From Neorickettsia risticii str. Illinois (GTDB taxonomy: Bacteria; Pseudomonadota; Alphaproteobacteria; Rickettsiales; Anaplasmataceae), in NCBI RefSeq assembly GCF_000022525.1, contig NC_013009.1, positions 806,001 to 870,000 of the forward strand: a stretch of 64,000 bases of DNA. The letters run 5' to 3'. The notes under the pieces are model-generated. The model worked only from the letters and a program-made list of their open reading frames with translations. It was not told the origin of the DNA and did no database searches. This document shows positions 43,433 through 52,580 of this stretch, piece after piece. The position numbers were made by a program, and so were the translations under genes. The stretch's first letter is position 1; every line of letters starts with the position of its first letter.

Positions 43433-44917
43433 ATGATAAAAAAAATTACTGATTCTGCAAAATCCGGAAAACTAAGAATATTAGACTTTCTTACTTCCGG
43501 AGTCAAAAGGACGCTTCACAGCAGCGTGAAAATTGTTGATCAAGGTATTTCATTTTTTCAAAACAAGAAAACCAATGAACTTAAAGAACTCACCAAAAAC
43601 GCACGACTTGTTGGTACGGTTGTTCTTATAGGCTTTTTTGGAATTTTTGGAATGTGGGCAGTCTTCGCACCAATTGATGGTGCAAGTCTTGCAATGGGTG
43701 AAATTGTTATCAGCTCTGATAAGAAATCCGTCCAACATCTTGAAGGCGGAATAATAGAGGAAATCTTCGTTCATGAAGGAGATCATGTTACAGAAGGACA
43801 GGTACTCATGACTCTTAAAAACGTCGGTAATAAGGCCCAGCTTTCAATACTCGAGGAGAATCAAATCTCGCTTCTAGCAACCGAACAGAGGCTCCTCGCA
43901 CATATAGGCAGAAAACCAAATATGGAGCTCCCTAATATGGAAAAATTAGAGTATGTGACTGAAGAAAAGAAAAACGACACTATCAAAAATCAACTATTAC
44001 TATTTGAATCCAATAAGGAATCTTTTGCTAATAAGGTCAGAATCATAGACAAAAAAATCGGTCAGATACAAAATGAGGTCCTTGCATTGAAGGCACAGTT
44101 GGAATCAGCTGAAAAAAGTGTCCAGCTTCTCGAAGAGGAACTTGAAGCAAAGAGGTCTCTATATGATGAACATGTTATAGACAAAACCAAGATCGTATCT
44201 CTAGAAAGGGAAAGAATCTCCTGGAATGGCAAAATTGCCGAATATAAAGCTCTGATAGCTAGAGGGGAACAACGCGTCACAGAAGCCGAACTGGAGAAAA
44301 TTCAGGCGGAGAATAGTTTCAATAGTGAGCTTGCAGCACAACTCAAAGAGGTTTCACATGCCATTCATGAAAATATGCAGAAACTCACCACAGCGTATGA
44401 TTTAATGTTACGGACAATTATAAGAGCTCCACAAGCAGGTATTGTGACCGGTTTGCGCTCGCTAAGCATCGGTGGCGTGATACCTCCAGCTATATCGTTA
44501 ATGGAAATTGTCCCTGAAAATGAAGATATGTTCATAGAAGCAAAGGTTGCACCAAATAATATTGAGGCAATAGCATCTGCGAGACTCGTTAAGAAAAATC
44601 TTAGCGAAGTTGACGGTTACATAGGAGTAAAGACAAGGGTCAAGATTACAGCATTTAATTCAAAGAAAGTAGGAATATTAAAAGGTGTAATGACATACAT
44701 TTCTGCAAACACAATTTTGGACCCACGAACAGGAATGCATTATTACCTAGCACATATAAGGATCCCAAAATCAGAAATAGCTATGATAAATGCCAGAACC
44801 AAGCTTTATCCAGGAATGCCAGCCGTCGTTTTCATTACAACTGAGTCTAGAAGTTTTCTTTCATACCTACTTGCACCTATCATAGCAACCTTCGATACAG
44901 CCTTCAGAGAACGTTGA
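43433..44917 (+). CDS. HlyD-family type I secretion membrane fusion protein
   Basis: This periplasmic adaptor of about 494 residues links an ABC exporter to an outer-membrane channel. One N-terminal transmembrane helix (VGTVVLIGFFGIFGMWAVF) is followed by the lipoyl half-motif SDKKSVQHLEGGIIEEIFVHEGDHVTEG, a long coiled-coil hairpin, a second lipoyl half (RTIIRAPQAGIVTGL) and a beta-barrel. The C-terminus ends RSFLSYLLAPI, near the PrtE/AprE type. ATG 43433 follows AGAGAA; an upstream ATG at 43385 is less likely. No ABC transporter or TolC gene lies nearby. Confidence 0.92.
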   Translation: MIKKITDSAKSGKLRILDFLTSGVKRTLHSSVKIVDQGISFFQNKKTNELKELTKNARLVGTVVLIGFFGIFGMWAVFAPIDGASLAMGEIVISSDKKSVQHLEGGIIEEIFVHEGDHVTEGQVLMTLKNVGNKAQLSILEENQISLLATEQRLLAHIGRKPNMELPNMEKLEYVTEEKKNDTIKNQLLLFESNKESFANKVRIIDKKIGQIQNEVLALKAQLESAEKSVQLLEEELEAKRSLYDEHVIDKTKIVSLERERISWNGKIAEYKALIARGEQRVTEAELEKIQAENSFNSELAAQLKEVSHAIHENMQKLTTAYDLMLRTIIRAPQAGIVTGLRSLSIGGVIPPAISLMEIVPENEDMFIEAKVAPNNIEAIASARLVKKNLSEVDGYIGVKTRVKITAFNSKKVGILKGVMTYISANTILDPRTGMHYYLAHIRIPKSEIAMINARTKLYPGMPAVVFITTESRSFLSYLLAPIIATFDTAFRER

Positions 44918-45054
44918 AAAATGGAAAGTTTTGTTTGGTAAGAGTTTCTACTTAAAAGATTTCCTGAAAAACTCCGTTATTGAGGGATCCGGTTCGAAAA
45001 TTTGCATGCGACAGTTGGCCAAATGTGATACCATTCGTTCTTACCTGATTAGGT

Positions 45055-46194
45055 TTGATACCTTTGAATTATAAAATTACTGGTATAAAGGAAATCGTAT
45101 CTGGGAATCGCCTTATAACCAATTTGCAAGATCTTATACAATTTCGTGAGGCCTTAGTTGTCTGTGATCGAAACACATTTTGTTTCCTTCCAGCATGGAT
45201 AAAGGGCGAAAAAAACTTCAAATTAATAGTTCTACCAAAAAATGTGAGACCTTATGAGGCACTGGTGAGAAAACTGGTCGTACATGTAAGAAACTGCGAG
45301 TTAGTAGTCGCATTGGGCTCAGGAACAATAACCGACATATGTAAACATCTTGCAAACTTAACTACGAAAGAACTCGTACTTTTCCCTTCAGCGCCTTCTG
45401 TTAACGCATATACATCACCAACAGCTTCAATTATATCTCTGGAAAAAACACGAAAGGTCTCCCTTAAAGCAAAAATGCCCACGTGTATATACTTGGATTA
45501 CACGATTCTAAAAAGTGCCCCACCACGAATGATTTTAAGCGGCCTCTATGATTTGGTATGTTCAAGGACTGCTAAGGTGGATTACTTTATCGCATCAATA
45601 GCCTTAAAGCACTCTTACATTGGCAAAATCTTTGAAGAATTGCTCCCATACGAGGAAATCCTATTAAAACACAGCAAACTTCTAATAAAAGGTGATCCCA
45701 CCCTAGTCAGCATACTAATGCATGCTTTAAATCTTTCTGGCCTTGGAATGTGGCTCAATGGTGATAGCAGAAGCGCGAGCCAGGCAGAACACATGCTAGC
45801 TCACCTTTTGGAAAAAGTCTCTGGGAAATATTTTTTACATGGAGAAATGGTGGCTGCAGGTATGCTAGCAACCTCGCTATTACAAGAGAGATTTTTTAAA
45901 AAAGAACAAAAAATCGAGCTTAATGTACAGGTGCTCAATAAATACGTAATGTTAAAGGGATTATACCCATCAAAAATTGACGACTTTGCAGAATCTTTTC
46001 AAAAATTACGCATGTTATCACCGGTATTGAGTTCAATGGTCAGTGGACACACACAACTAAGAAAGCACATTGGCAGTACTGCTATAACCTTGCCAAAAGT
46101 ACGTAATCTACTCCATGAAGCAATATCCTTAAAGCGTAATTTCACCTGCCTTGATATAGCATACTTAGCTGGCTACCGTACAATCACTTTGTAA
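45055..46194 (+). CDS. Glycerol-1-phosphate dehydrogenase-like enzyme
   Basis: This 379-residue protein has the iron/zinc-dependent dehydrogenase fold with sn-glycerol-1-phosphate dehydrogenase (EgsA/AraM) features: nucleotide site VVALGSGTITDICKH, the SAPSVNAYTSPTASI substrate block, and the metal-binding set Asp (LYDLVCSRTAKVDY), His (QAEHMLAHLLE) and His (LHGEMVAAG). The start is TTG at 45055. Archaea use this reaction for ether lipids and Bacillus for heptaprenylglyceryl phosphate. A 3-dehydroquinate synthase-like role is less likely from the motifs. sdhE follows after 4 nt. Confidence 0.75.
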   Translation: MIPLNYKITGIKEIVSGNRLITNLQDLIQFREALVVCDRNTFCFLPAWIKGEKNFKLIVLPKNVRPYEALVRKLVVHVRNCELVVALGSGTITDICKHLANLTTKELVLFPSAPSVNAYTSPTASIISLEKTRKVSLKAKMPTCIYLDYTILKSAPPRMILSGLYDLVCSRTAKVDYFIASIALKHSYIGKIFEELLPYEEILLKHSKLLIKGDPTLVSILMHALNLSGLGMWLNGDSRSASQAEHMLAHLLEKVSGKYFLHGEMVAAGMLATSLLQERFFKKEQKIELNVQVLNKYVMLKGLYPSKIDDFAESFQKLRMLSPVLSSMVSGHTQLRKHIGSTAITLPKVRNLLHEAISLKRNFTCLDIAYLAGYRTITL

Positions 46195-46198
46195 GAAA

Positions 46199-46447
46199 AT
46201 GAATATTGACCTAAGAAAAAAAAGAATCCTATACAGAAGCACACATCGCGGCTGCAAAGAAATAGACATCTTACTTGGAAGTTTTATAACAAAAAATCTA
46301 AGCAAATTAACCGAACAAGAAGTAGAACAAGTTGAATGCATCTTAGAATTGTCGGACTCTTTTATTTTCGACTGTTACCAGGGCAAGTTAGAGCCACCTG
46401 AAGAATTCCCTATATTGAAGCAGATGGTGCAGGAGGAAGAGAGATAA
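46199..46447 (+). CDS. sdhE: FAD assembly factor SdhE
   Basis: SdhE promotes covalent flavinylation of succinate dehydrogenase. The 82-residue protein has the family RGxxE motif in LYRSTHRGCKEIDILLGSF and the C-terminal FEEFxxLLxxxD-like DSFIFDCYQGKLEPPEEF. Codon 1 lies 4 nt after the preceding stop, so it is probably translated from the same mRNA as the dehydrogenase-like gene. Confidence 0.9.
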   Translation: MNIDLRKKRILYRSTHRGCKEIDILLGSFITKNLSKLTEQEVEQVECILELSDSFIFDCYQGKLEPPEEFPILKQMVQEEER

Positions 46448-46524
46448 GAAAAACAAAAGTTCCAGACCAACGCAATGCGCAGTATCATTCTATGTGAATA
46501 AAACTACCTGAAGCCAAGAATACT

Positions 46525-47142
46525 TCAAAGACAAAAGAACAAGAAAGGTGCTGAAAAAATAAATCCATCAACACGGTCTAGTATACCTCCGTGTCCTGGT
46601 ACCAGTGTTCCGCTATCCTTCACTGAGCACGTACGCTTTATAAACGATTCAAATAGATCACCTAGAGTCGCTAAAACAGCAATTGGAAGGGTCAAAAGAA
46701 CAAAATTCATGCTCAGTCCAAGAACTATTGCAAAAGTAGAACCGCAAACAAAGGTGGACAGGAGTCCTCCAAGGAAACCACTTACGGTCTTATTCGGACT
46801 GACACTCTTGCAAAGCTTAACACCACCTATGATGCGTCCGATAAAATAGGCACCCACGTCATTGCTTACAACACAGACTATCAACCAAATAAGAATCTCT
46901 ACATCTTCAATATGTATACCTATTAGCGCTGCGTTGGGCAAAATTGCTACAAATAAACCGAGATATCTCAACACAACTCCTCTATCTGCCGTCATATCAC
47001 GCCATTCCTGATATGAAAGCACTGCTAAAAGCAACACACCCGAGCATACAGCATAACCACCACCGTAGATTGCCAAGGTGCACAAAAGAAGCAATACTGC
47101 CGCAGAGATAACCCTGACTTTCAAATCGCAATAATGTTTCAT
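46525..47142 (-). CDS. cdsA: Phosphatidate cytidylyltransferase
   Basis: CdsA makes CDP-diacylglycerol, the precursor of all phospholipids. The protein of about 205 residues has multiple membrane helices and the signature KDSGTLVPGHGGILDRVDGF at the C-terminus, with SPNKTVSGFLGG and GDLFESFIKR before it. The ATG at 47142 (MKHYCDLKVRVISA) is preferred; the frame is open to 47175. It is the last gene of the rpsB operon. Confidence 0.94.
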   Translation of the reverse strand: MKHYCDLKVRVISAAVLLLLCTLAIYGGGYAVCSGVLLLAVLSYQEWRDMTADRGVVLRYLGLFVAILPNAALIGIHIEDVEILIWLIVCVVSNDVGAYFIGRIIGGVKLCKSVSPNKTVSGFLGGLLSTFVCGSTFAIVLGLSMNFVLLTLPIAVLATLGDLFESFIKRTCSVKDSGTLVPGHGGILDRVDGFIFSAPFLFFCL

Positions 47143-47337
47143 AGAACTCGCATTAGATAGGCAAACCGCAGCCAAAGGTTAACATAAAAAATACCAGGAA
47201 CACATACCCGCCTCTGATACCCACGTTTAGGTATAAGGACGGAACACCTACGCAAGAACAACACCCAAAAAGGACAGAAAAAATGCGCCGAGTAGAGAGA
47301 CACCAATCTCAGATCATGAGAAATAAAATGTAAGAAT

Positions 47338-48030
47338 TTATTTCCCATACTTGCGACACCTAACCTTATAGGCTTCCATCGCCATCTCCAAATCTTTTTC
47401 TGTAAAATCTGGCCAAAGCGTATCGCAGAAGTACAATTCCGAATACGAACTCTGCCATAAGAGAAAGTTGCTAAGTCGTTTTTCACCAGCTGTCCTTATA
47501 ATCAAATCTGGATCAGGAATGCCATCTGTGTATAAATAGCTTGCAAGTTTCTGTACATCCACTTCCTCAGCCCTTAGACCGTCATTTATCATTCTTGAAA
47601 CTGCATTTATGATTTCAGACCTGCCGCCATAATTTATGGCAAGACACAAATACATACCGCTATTCTTTGCCGTTCCTGACTCTAGGTTTTTTATCACTTG
47701 CCTTGCGCTTTTACCCAAACCTAACCGTTCCCCAATGACTTTTACCTTTATATTAGCATCACAAAGTTCGTTCAACGCAGTAACACTGGCTTTTTCAAAA
47801 ATGCTAAAGACAAGACGCACATCGTCCGGATTTCTACTCCAATTTTCAGTCGAAAAAAGGAAAAGCGTGAGGTAAGGAATCCCGGCATTACAAGATGCCC
47901 TTACAGCTGAGAATGCCGCCTCGACACCCATCTTGTACCCATCGGAGTTACACAGACCTCTGGCCCTGGCCCATCTCGCATTCCCATCCATTATTATTGC
48001 AATATGAACAGGAAGCTCTTTTCCAATCAT
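47338..48030 (-). CDS. uppS: Undecaprenyl diphosphate synthase
   Basis: This cis-prenyltransferase makes the C55 lipid carrier. The 230-residue protein has IAIIMDGNARWARARGL (catalytic Asp), TLFLFSTENWSR, the LCLAINYGGRSEI block, and DPDLIIRTAGEKRLSNFLLWQ. It overlaps frr by 4 nt. Retention is notable in a lineage thought to lack a full peptidoglycan layer. Confidence 0.96.
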   Translation of the reverse strand: MIGKELPVHIAIIMDGNARWARARGLCNSDGYKMGVEAAFSAVRASCNAGIPYLTLFLFSTENWSRNPDDVRLVFSIFEKASVTALNELCDANIKVKVIGERLGLGKSARQVIKNLESGTAKNSGMYLCLAINYGGRSEIINAVSRMINDGLRAEEVDVQKLASYLYTDGIPDPDLIIRTAGEKRLSNFLLWQSSYSELYFCDTLWPDFTEKDLEMAMEAYKVRCRKYGK

Positions 48031-48584
48031 ACCTTCAAGATATCGTTTTCCTTTTTGCTCACAGCATCATCGATTCTAGCATCTTCTTCGGAAACAATTT
48101 TATCTATCTTCTTGAGCAAAGCGTGCATATCATCTTCCGATATCTCCTTCGCCTTTTCCAAAACCTTTATCCTGGAAACAGCATCGCGTCTGATATTTCT
48201 AACAGCTACCTTAGCTCTGTCACCGTACTTTTTGAGGACTTTAACCAGCTCCTTACGACGTTCCTCCGTAAGATCAGGAACCGGCAAACGTAAAACTGAT
48301 CCCTCGACTATCGGATTCATACCAAGATTAGAAGTCAAAATTGCATCTTTTACAGCGCCAACTGTCGATTTGTCCCATACTTGAACGGACAGCATCTTAT
48401 TATTGACTACTGAAAGACTGGCAACTTGATTTAAGCGGAGCTTACCCATGTGAGTCGAGACGATTACACCATCTAATATACTCACGCTAAGAGACCCTGA
48501 CCTAATACCCTTCAAGTCAGAGAGAAATACCTCATACGACGAACGGAGCTTATCATTCGTTTCCTTAATTACATCTTCTAGCAT
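48027..48584 (-). CDS. frr: Ribosome recycling factor
   Basis: RRF splits post-termination ribosomes with EF-G. The 185-residue protein has the three-helix bundle and hinge domain; blocks include LKGIRSGSLSVSILDG, VQVWDKSTVGAVKDAIL, IVEGSVLRLPVPDLTEERRKELVK and AKVAVRNIRRDAV. It lies 24 nt after pyrH. Confidence 0.97.
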   Translation of the reverse strand: MLEDVIKETNDKLRSSYEVFLSDLKGIRSGSLSVSILDGVIVSTHMGKLRLNQVASLSVVNNKMLSVQVWDKSTVGAVKDAILTSNLGMNPIVEGSVLRLPVPDLTEERRKELVKVLKKYGDRAKVAVRNIRRDAVSRIKVLEKAKEISEDDMHALLKKIDKIVSEEDARIDDAVSKKENDILKV

Positions 48585-48608
48585 ACCTAAAAAGACCTCT
48601 TAATACAC

Positions 48609-49310
48609 TCACTCACCCTCTATGGTGCTATAGCTGCCCTGTTTATTGATCACCTCATAGAATGCCATTTCGCTGTCCAATGAAAAGATCACCACGGGCA
48701 TACCATTGTCCCGTGCTATTGAAACAGCAGAAGAGTCTAACACCCTAAGCTTTTTAGAGAGCACATCTGTGTAGGAGAGCCTAGTTATTCTTTGCGCATT
48801 AACGTTTGTTTTGGGATCATCGGAGTATATTCCGTCTACAAGGGTACCCTTGAGCATCATATCGCATCCCATTTCAACAGAACGAAGTACTGCAGCTGTA
48901 TCGGTCGTGAAAAATGGATTGCCCGTTCCCGCCGCAAATATCACGATGCGATTCTTCTCCATGTGACTAATCGCTTTCTGACGCACATAAGGCTCGCATA
49001 TAGATCTCATAGGAATAGCAGACTGCACCCTCGAAACTACACCCAAATTATTTATAGCACCTTGTAGAGCAAGGGCATTAATAACAGTTGCAAGCATTCC
49101 CATATAATCGCCAGTAGCTCTATCTATATTTGGAATACCACTACTTCCTCTGTAAATATTCCCACCACCAACAACGAGGCATACTTGTATACCCATTTCA
49201 TGAACTCTCTTTATGCCCCTAGCAAGCATACCGATGACCCCAGCATCGTGAACAGAGACCCCACGTGCAGCCAATCTTTCCCCTGAGATTTTCAGCAGAA
49301 CTCTCCGCAT
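48609..49310 (-). CDS. pyrH: UMP kinase
   Basis: This hexameric amino-acid-kinase-fold enzyme phosphorylates UMP. The 233-residue protein begins RRVLLKISGERLA and has VVGGGNIYRG, DRATGDYMGMLATVINALAL and the GTGNPFFTTDTAAVLRS block. It follows tsf by 6 nt in the rpsB operon. Confidence 0.97.
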   Translation of the reverse strand: MRRVLLKISGERLAARGVSVHDAGVIGMLARGIKRVHEMGIQVCLVVGGGNIYRGSSGIPNIDRATGDYMGMLATVINALALQGAINNLGVVSRVQSAIPMRSICEPYVRQKAISHMEKNRIVIFAAGTGNPFFTTDTAAVLRSVEMGCDMMLKGTLVDGIYSDDPKTNVNAQRITRLSYTDVLSKKLRVLDSSAVSIARDNGMPVVIFSLDSEMAFYEVINKQGSYSTIEGE

Positions 49311-49316
49311 AGAAAC

Positions 49317-50189
49317 TCAACCAGCTTCTCCTAGAACAAACACCTCATACCAAAGCACATCAATCTTAGTTGAAGATTCCATTTCTTTGTCAGAAATATA
49401 TTGCCTTACGGACCTCTCAGGATCTGAAAATAAAGGCTGCTCTAGGAGGACAACTTTTTTATAGAATTTACCCAGTTTGCCAGCAATAATTTTTTCAGCA
49501 ACCGAAGCAGGCTTTCCCTCTACCTCTACACTGTATCTTTGCTTTTCAGATTCAAGAAGTTCTGGTGGTATACCCGCAACATCGATTGCCTGTGGGCACT
49601 CAGACATTACTTGAATAGCGATATCTTTTGCAACAGTGGAAAGAAAGGAAGGATCAGCTTCTGACGCCAGCGCAACCGCAACACCTATCTTACCAAGATT
49701 TTCGACATACTTATTGTGAACATAGACACCCAACAAACCGTTCTGGGAAACCTCGTAAGCAACGCACCTCGAAAGAATTATATTCTCCCTAAAAACTGCG
49801 ATTTGCTCCACTATTGCGTCGCGGACTTTCTGACCTCCTGGTAACAGAGCATTAAGACACTCTTCAACTGACTTGGCCTTAGCAGCACACGCAGCTTCAA
49901 GCACCGACTGTGCAAATTGCTGAAATTTCTCATTACGCGCAACAAAGTCCGTCTCGCAATTCAGCTCAAGTATCACACCAAACCTTCCTGAAGAGAGGGC
50001 CCCAACAACACCATCTCGAGCACCCCTATCGGCCTTCTTCGCAGAAACCGCATGCCCTAACTCCTTTAGGATTTCTCTTGCCCTAGTTAGATCACCCTGC
50101 GCCTCGTTCAGAGCCTGCTTGCAATGAACCAAACCAGCAGAAGTCTCCTTTGACAAACTTTTTAGATCTTCCAAGTTTATCTTACTCAT
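49317..50189 (-). CDS. tsf: Elongation factor Ts
   Basis: EF-Ts recycles EF-Tu by nucleotide exchange. The 290-residue protein has the N-terminal UBA-like block LKSLSKETSAGLVHCKQALNE, the TDFVARNEKFQ motif (as ELNCETDFVARNEKF) and the EQPLFSDPERSVRQYI end. It lies 23 nt downstream of rpsB. Confidence 0.97.
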   Translation of the reverse strand: MSKINLEDLKSLSKETSAGLVHCKQALNEAQGDLTRAREILKELGHAVSAKKADRGARDGVVGALSSGRFGVILELNCETDFVARNEKFQQFAQSVLEAACAAKAKSVEECLNALLPGGQKVRDAIVEQIAVFRENIILSRCVAYEVSQNGLLGVYVHNKYVENLGKIGVAVALASEADPSFLSTVAKDIAIQVMSECPQAIDVAGIPPELLESEKQRYSVEVEGKPASVAEKIIAGKLGKFYKKVVLLEQPLFSDPERSVRQYISDKEMESSTKIDVLWYEVFVLGEAG

Positions 50190-50212
50190 TTGAAATTACA
50201 CTGCCCTATATA

Positions 50213-51109
50213 TCAACCTTTGTTCTCAGAAATCTCAGGTGCATCCGAACTGTCTTGTTTCTCTGATTTGGAAGGAACCCTACGCTTTTGCAAAGCGGTT
50301 TTATCCACACCCGCACGGATAGAAGCTCCTTTTTTCTGCCCATCTGAGTGAGAAGCCTTAGCAGCTTTTTCATCTGCCTTATCATCTAACTCCCTACTTT
50401 GTTTCCTTTGAAGCTCACTTTCTATACCGACTAGAACCGCATCAGCAACCAAGCCGCAATAGTATTCTATACACCTCAGAGAATCATCATTTCCAGGAAT
50501 CGAGTAAGTTATCTTGCTCGGATCACAGTTGGTATCAACAACTGCAACTACAGGAATACCAAGTTTCCATGCTTCCTCGACCGCTATGTGCTCTTTCTTC
50601 GGGTCGATTACAAAAATAATACTCGGTAAACCACCCATTTTTCTTACACCGCCAAGGTACTTTTCTATCCTCTCTCTCTTTCTATTAATGCTGAGCCGCT
50701 CCTTTTTACTCAACACATCACCTTCTTGTTCAAGCAGTTTCTCATAGTGAACAAGCTTTTTTACAGACTTTGAAACGGTGTTCCAGTTAGTGAACATCCC
50801 ACTAGGCCATCTAAGATTAACGTAATGTTGACCACACCTCATCGCTTCTTCTTTGATGATATCACAGGCCTGCATCTTTGTTCCTACGAACAACACCCTA
50901 CCTGAATTCGCAGCGACATCACTTATCGCCTTCAGAGCTGTCCTAAGCATTGGAACAGTCTTTTGTAAATCCACTATATGGGTCTTGGCATTGCTTGTGC
51001 CATATATGTAAGAAACCATCTTTGGATTCCAAAAGCGCGTCTTATGGCCCAAGTGTGCACCAACCTCGAAAAGGTTTTTTACCGTTACTCTGTCAAATAT
51101 GGACTGCAT
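50213..51109 (-). CDS. rpsB: 30S ribosomal protein S2
   Basis: The first gene of the rpsB-tsf-pyrH-frr-uppS-cdsA operon encodes 298 residues. The core ends near residue 230; family blocks are GAHLGHKTRFWNPKM, IVDLQKTVPML, VLFVGTKMQA, RWPSGMFTNW and PVVAVVDTNCDPSKI. A Lys/Ser/Asp-rich tail of about 60 residues follows (KADEKAAKASHSDGQKKG), an extension seen in other alphaproteobacteria. Confidence 0.97.
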   Translation of the reverse strand: MQSIFDRVTVKNLFEVGAHLGHKTRFWNPKMVSYIYGTSNAKTHIVDLQKTVPMLRTALKAISDVAANSGRVLFVGTKMQACDIIKEEAMRCGQHYVNLRWPSGMFTNWNTVSKSVKKLVHYEKLLEQEGDVLSKKERLSINRKRERIEKYLGGVRKMGGLPSIIFVIDPKKEHIAVEEAWKLGIPVVAVVDTNCDPSKITYSIPGNDDSLRCIEYYCGLVADAVLVGIESELQRKQSRELDDKADEKAAKASHSDGQKKGASIRAGVDKTALQKRRVPSKSEKQDSSDAPEISENKG

Positions 51110-51297
51110 TCTATTCCGGTTCTCAAACGTCCAACTAGTTTATCCTTGGGGTTAAGGTTAGTATAGAAAAGTTCCCTTATCAAGAGAAGGAACCACCAAA
51201 TAGTGGATAAAATAAGAAACACAAAAAAGAGCCTTGAGCATCCTTTTTGGAGTACTTGGATTTTGGTGTTCCCCGGTTTTTTGAATTGGAAATTGTA

Positions 51298-51990
51298 ATG
51301 GAAAAGGATTTTGTAAACGAAATATTCTCCTCAGTGTCACAGAAATATGATCTGATGAATGACATAATGAGTGTAGGCATACACAGACTCTGGAAACGCA
51401 ACTTCGTGAAGTCGATTGGCTTACTCCCGAATCAGCGTGTACTTGATATGGCTGCCGGAACAGGGGATATCACGCTGCGTCTCTTAAAAACACACATTTC
51501 AGTTGAAATAGTCCTGTGTGACAAAAATCACGAGATGTTGGAAATAGCAAAGGACCGTTTACTTGATGAAGGTTATGTGAATTTGGAGGTAGTCTCAGCT
51601 GATGCAGCACAGTTACCGTTCGAAGATTGTAGCTTCGATCATTACGTCGTTGCATTTGGTGTGCGCAATTTCTCCAATATTGAGAAATCTCTAACAGAAG
51701 CTTACAGAGTCCTCAAACCAGGCGGAAAGTTCTCCTGTTTAGAGTTCAGTAAGGTAGAAAACAAGTGTATGAATTCGTTATACAGCCTTTACTCACGCGC
51801 TTTCATTCCATGGATAGGGGAAAAAGTAACTAAAAATAAGGAAGCTTATACATACTTGATCGAGAGTATAAAAGACTTTCCTGACGCGGAAACCTTTCGT
51901 GAAATTATTCGTGGGGCAGGATTCGGAAGAATCAAATACAAAAAAGAAACATTTGGGGTGGTAGCAATTCACACAGCGACAAAACTATGA
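51298..51990 (+). CDS. ubiE: Ubiquinone biosynthesis C-methyltransferase
   Basis: UbiE performs the C-methylation step of ubiquinone synthesis. With ATG 51298 (MEKDFVNEIFSSVSQKYDLMND) it has 230 residues and matches the family start; a frame from 51247 adds 17 residues. SAM motifs are VLDMAAGTGDITLRL and FEDCSFDHYVVAFGVRNFSN, followed by GGKFSCLEFSKV. It is divergent from rpsB. Confidence 0.95.
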   Translation: MEKDFVNEIFSSVSQKYDLMNDIMSVGIHRLWKRNFVKSIGLLPNQRVLDMAAGTGDITLRLLKTHISVEIVLCDKNHEMLEIAKDRLLDEGYVNLEVVSADAAQLPFEDCSFDHYVVAFGVRNFSNIEKSLTEAYRVLKPGGKFSCLEFSKVENKCMNSLYSLYSRAFIPWIGEKVTKNKEAYTYLIESIKDFPDAETFREIIRGAGFGRIKYKKETFGVVAIHTATKL

Positions 51991-52374
51991 CGTTCCAACA
52001 AAGTTTCCTGACTATGTAGTTGGAAAAAGAATCAATAGATTAGATAAGAGGAGCTCAATAAGATTATCCTAAAGCGGAAATGCTTGTCTCGTTTATCAAG
52101 ATGAAAAACACCTGTAACTTAGAAATTGAGTGGTCAAGCTTCTTCCCTTGAACCTATCTGTGCACTACTGTGAGAAGCAGCATCAGCGCTAATTCACACG
52201 GGAGATTCTCCATTCGTTTACAGGTTGAATGTTGTCTTAAACACGTCAGAAACCTCCTTCAAGACAGGATAAATTTCCTTTTCAGCTTTTGGCTACACAT
52301 TTTACTCTACGAGAAAAAGTTTCTTGCTGGTACATAGAAAATCACATATTTTTCAGAAACCTCAGAAAAGCTGG
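51991..52374. other. Spacer upstream of pdhC repeats
   Basis: This 384-nt stretch between ubiE and the repeat array before pdhC has no gene, RNA or clear hairpin that I can support. The long open frame into pdhC begins at 52324, but its first 76 codons are repeat-derived and unlikely to be translated. Confidence 0.4.
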
Positions 52375-52580
52375 CATCAGCTCACCAAAATTCTACCAAC
52401 TTCTGCAAAACAAATAGATAGCTTACGATGTTCTCCTAAGTACACTCTTACACCACTCATAGGTCCTCTAAAAACCCCATCAGCTCGCCAAAATTTTGAC
52501 AACTTCCACAAAAGGATAGATAATTCCCGATGTTTTCAAAAGCGCGTCCTTATGCCAGTAAAGATACTAATGCCGGCACT
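52375..52580. repeat. Degenerate tandem repeat spanning the pdhC start
   Basis: CATCAGCTC(A/G)CCAAAATT begins two ~103-nt units at 52375 and 52478. They match through AACTTC, ATAGATA and CGATGTT to ACTCTTA / GTCCTTA. The second unit runs directly into the pdhC ATG at 52552, so the first unit carries a decayed copy of the gene start. Confidence 0.7.

Noticed and set aside
44985-45020. GGTTCGAAA motif resembling a tRNA T-loop
   Set aside because: No acceptor, D or anticodon stem could be folded around it.
47139-47486. 115-codon frame overlapping the 3' part of uppS
   Set aside because: About half lies in an alternative frame of uppS and the rest is rich in Arg, Phe and Cys; it is most likely a shadow frame.
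52324-52551. 76-codon N-terminal extension of pyruvate dehydrogenase E2
   Set aside because: The sequence consists of the degenerate direct repeat and has no similarity to E2 proteins; the lipoyl domain starts at the ATG at 52552.
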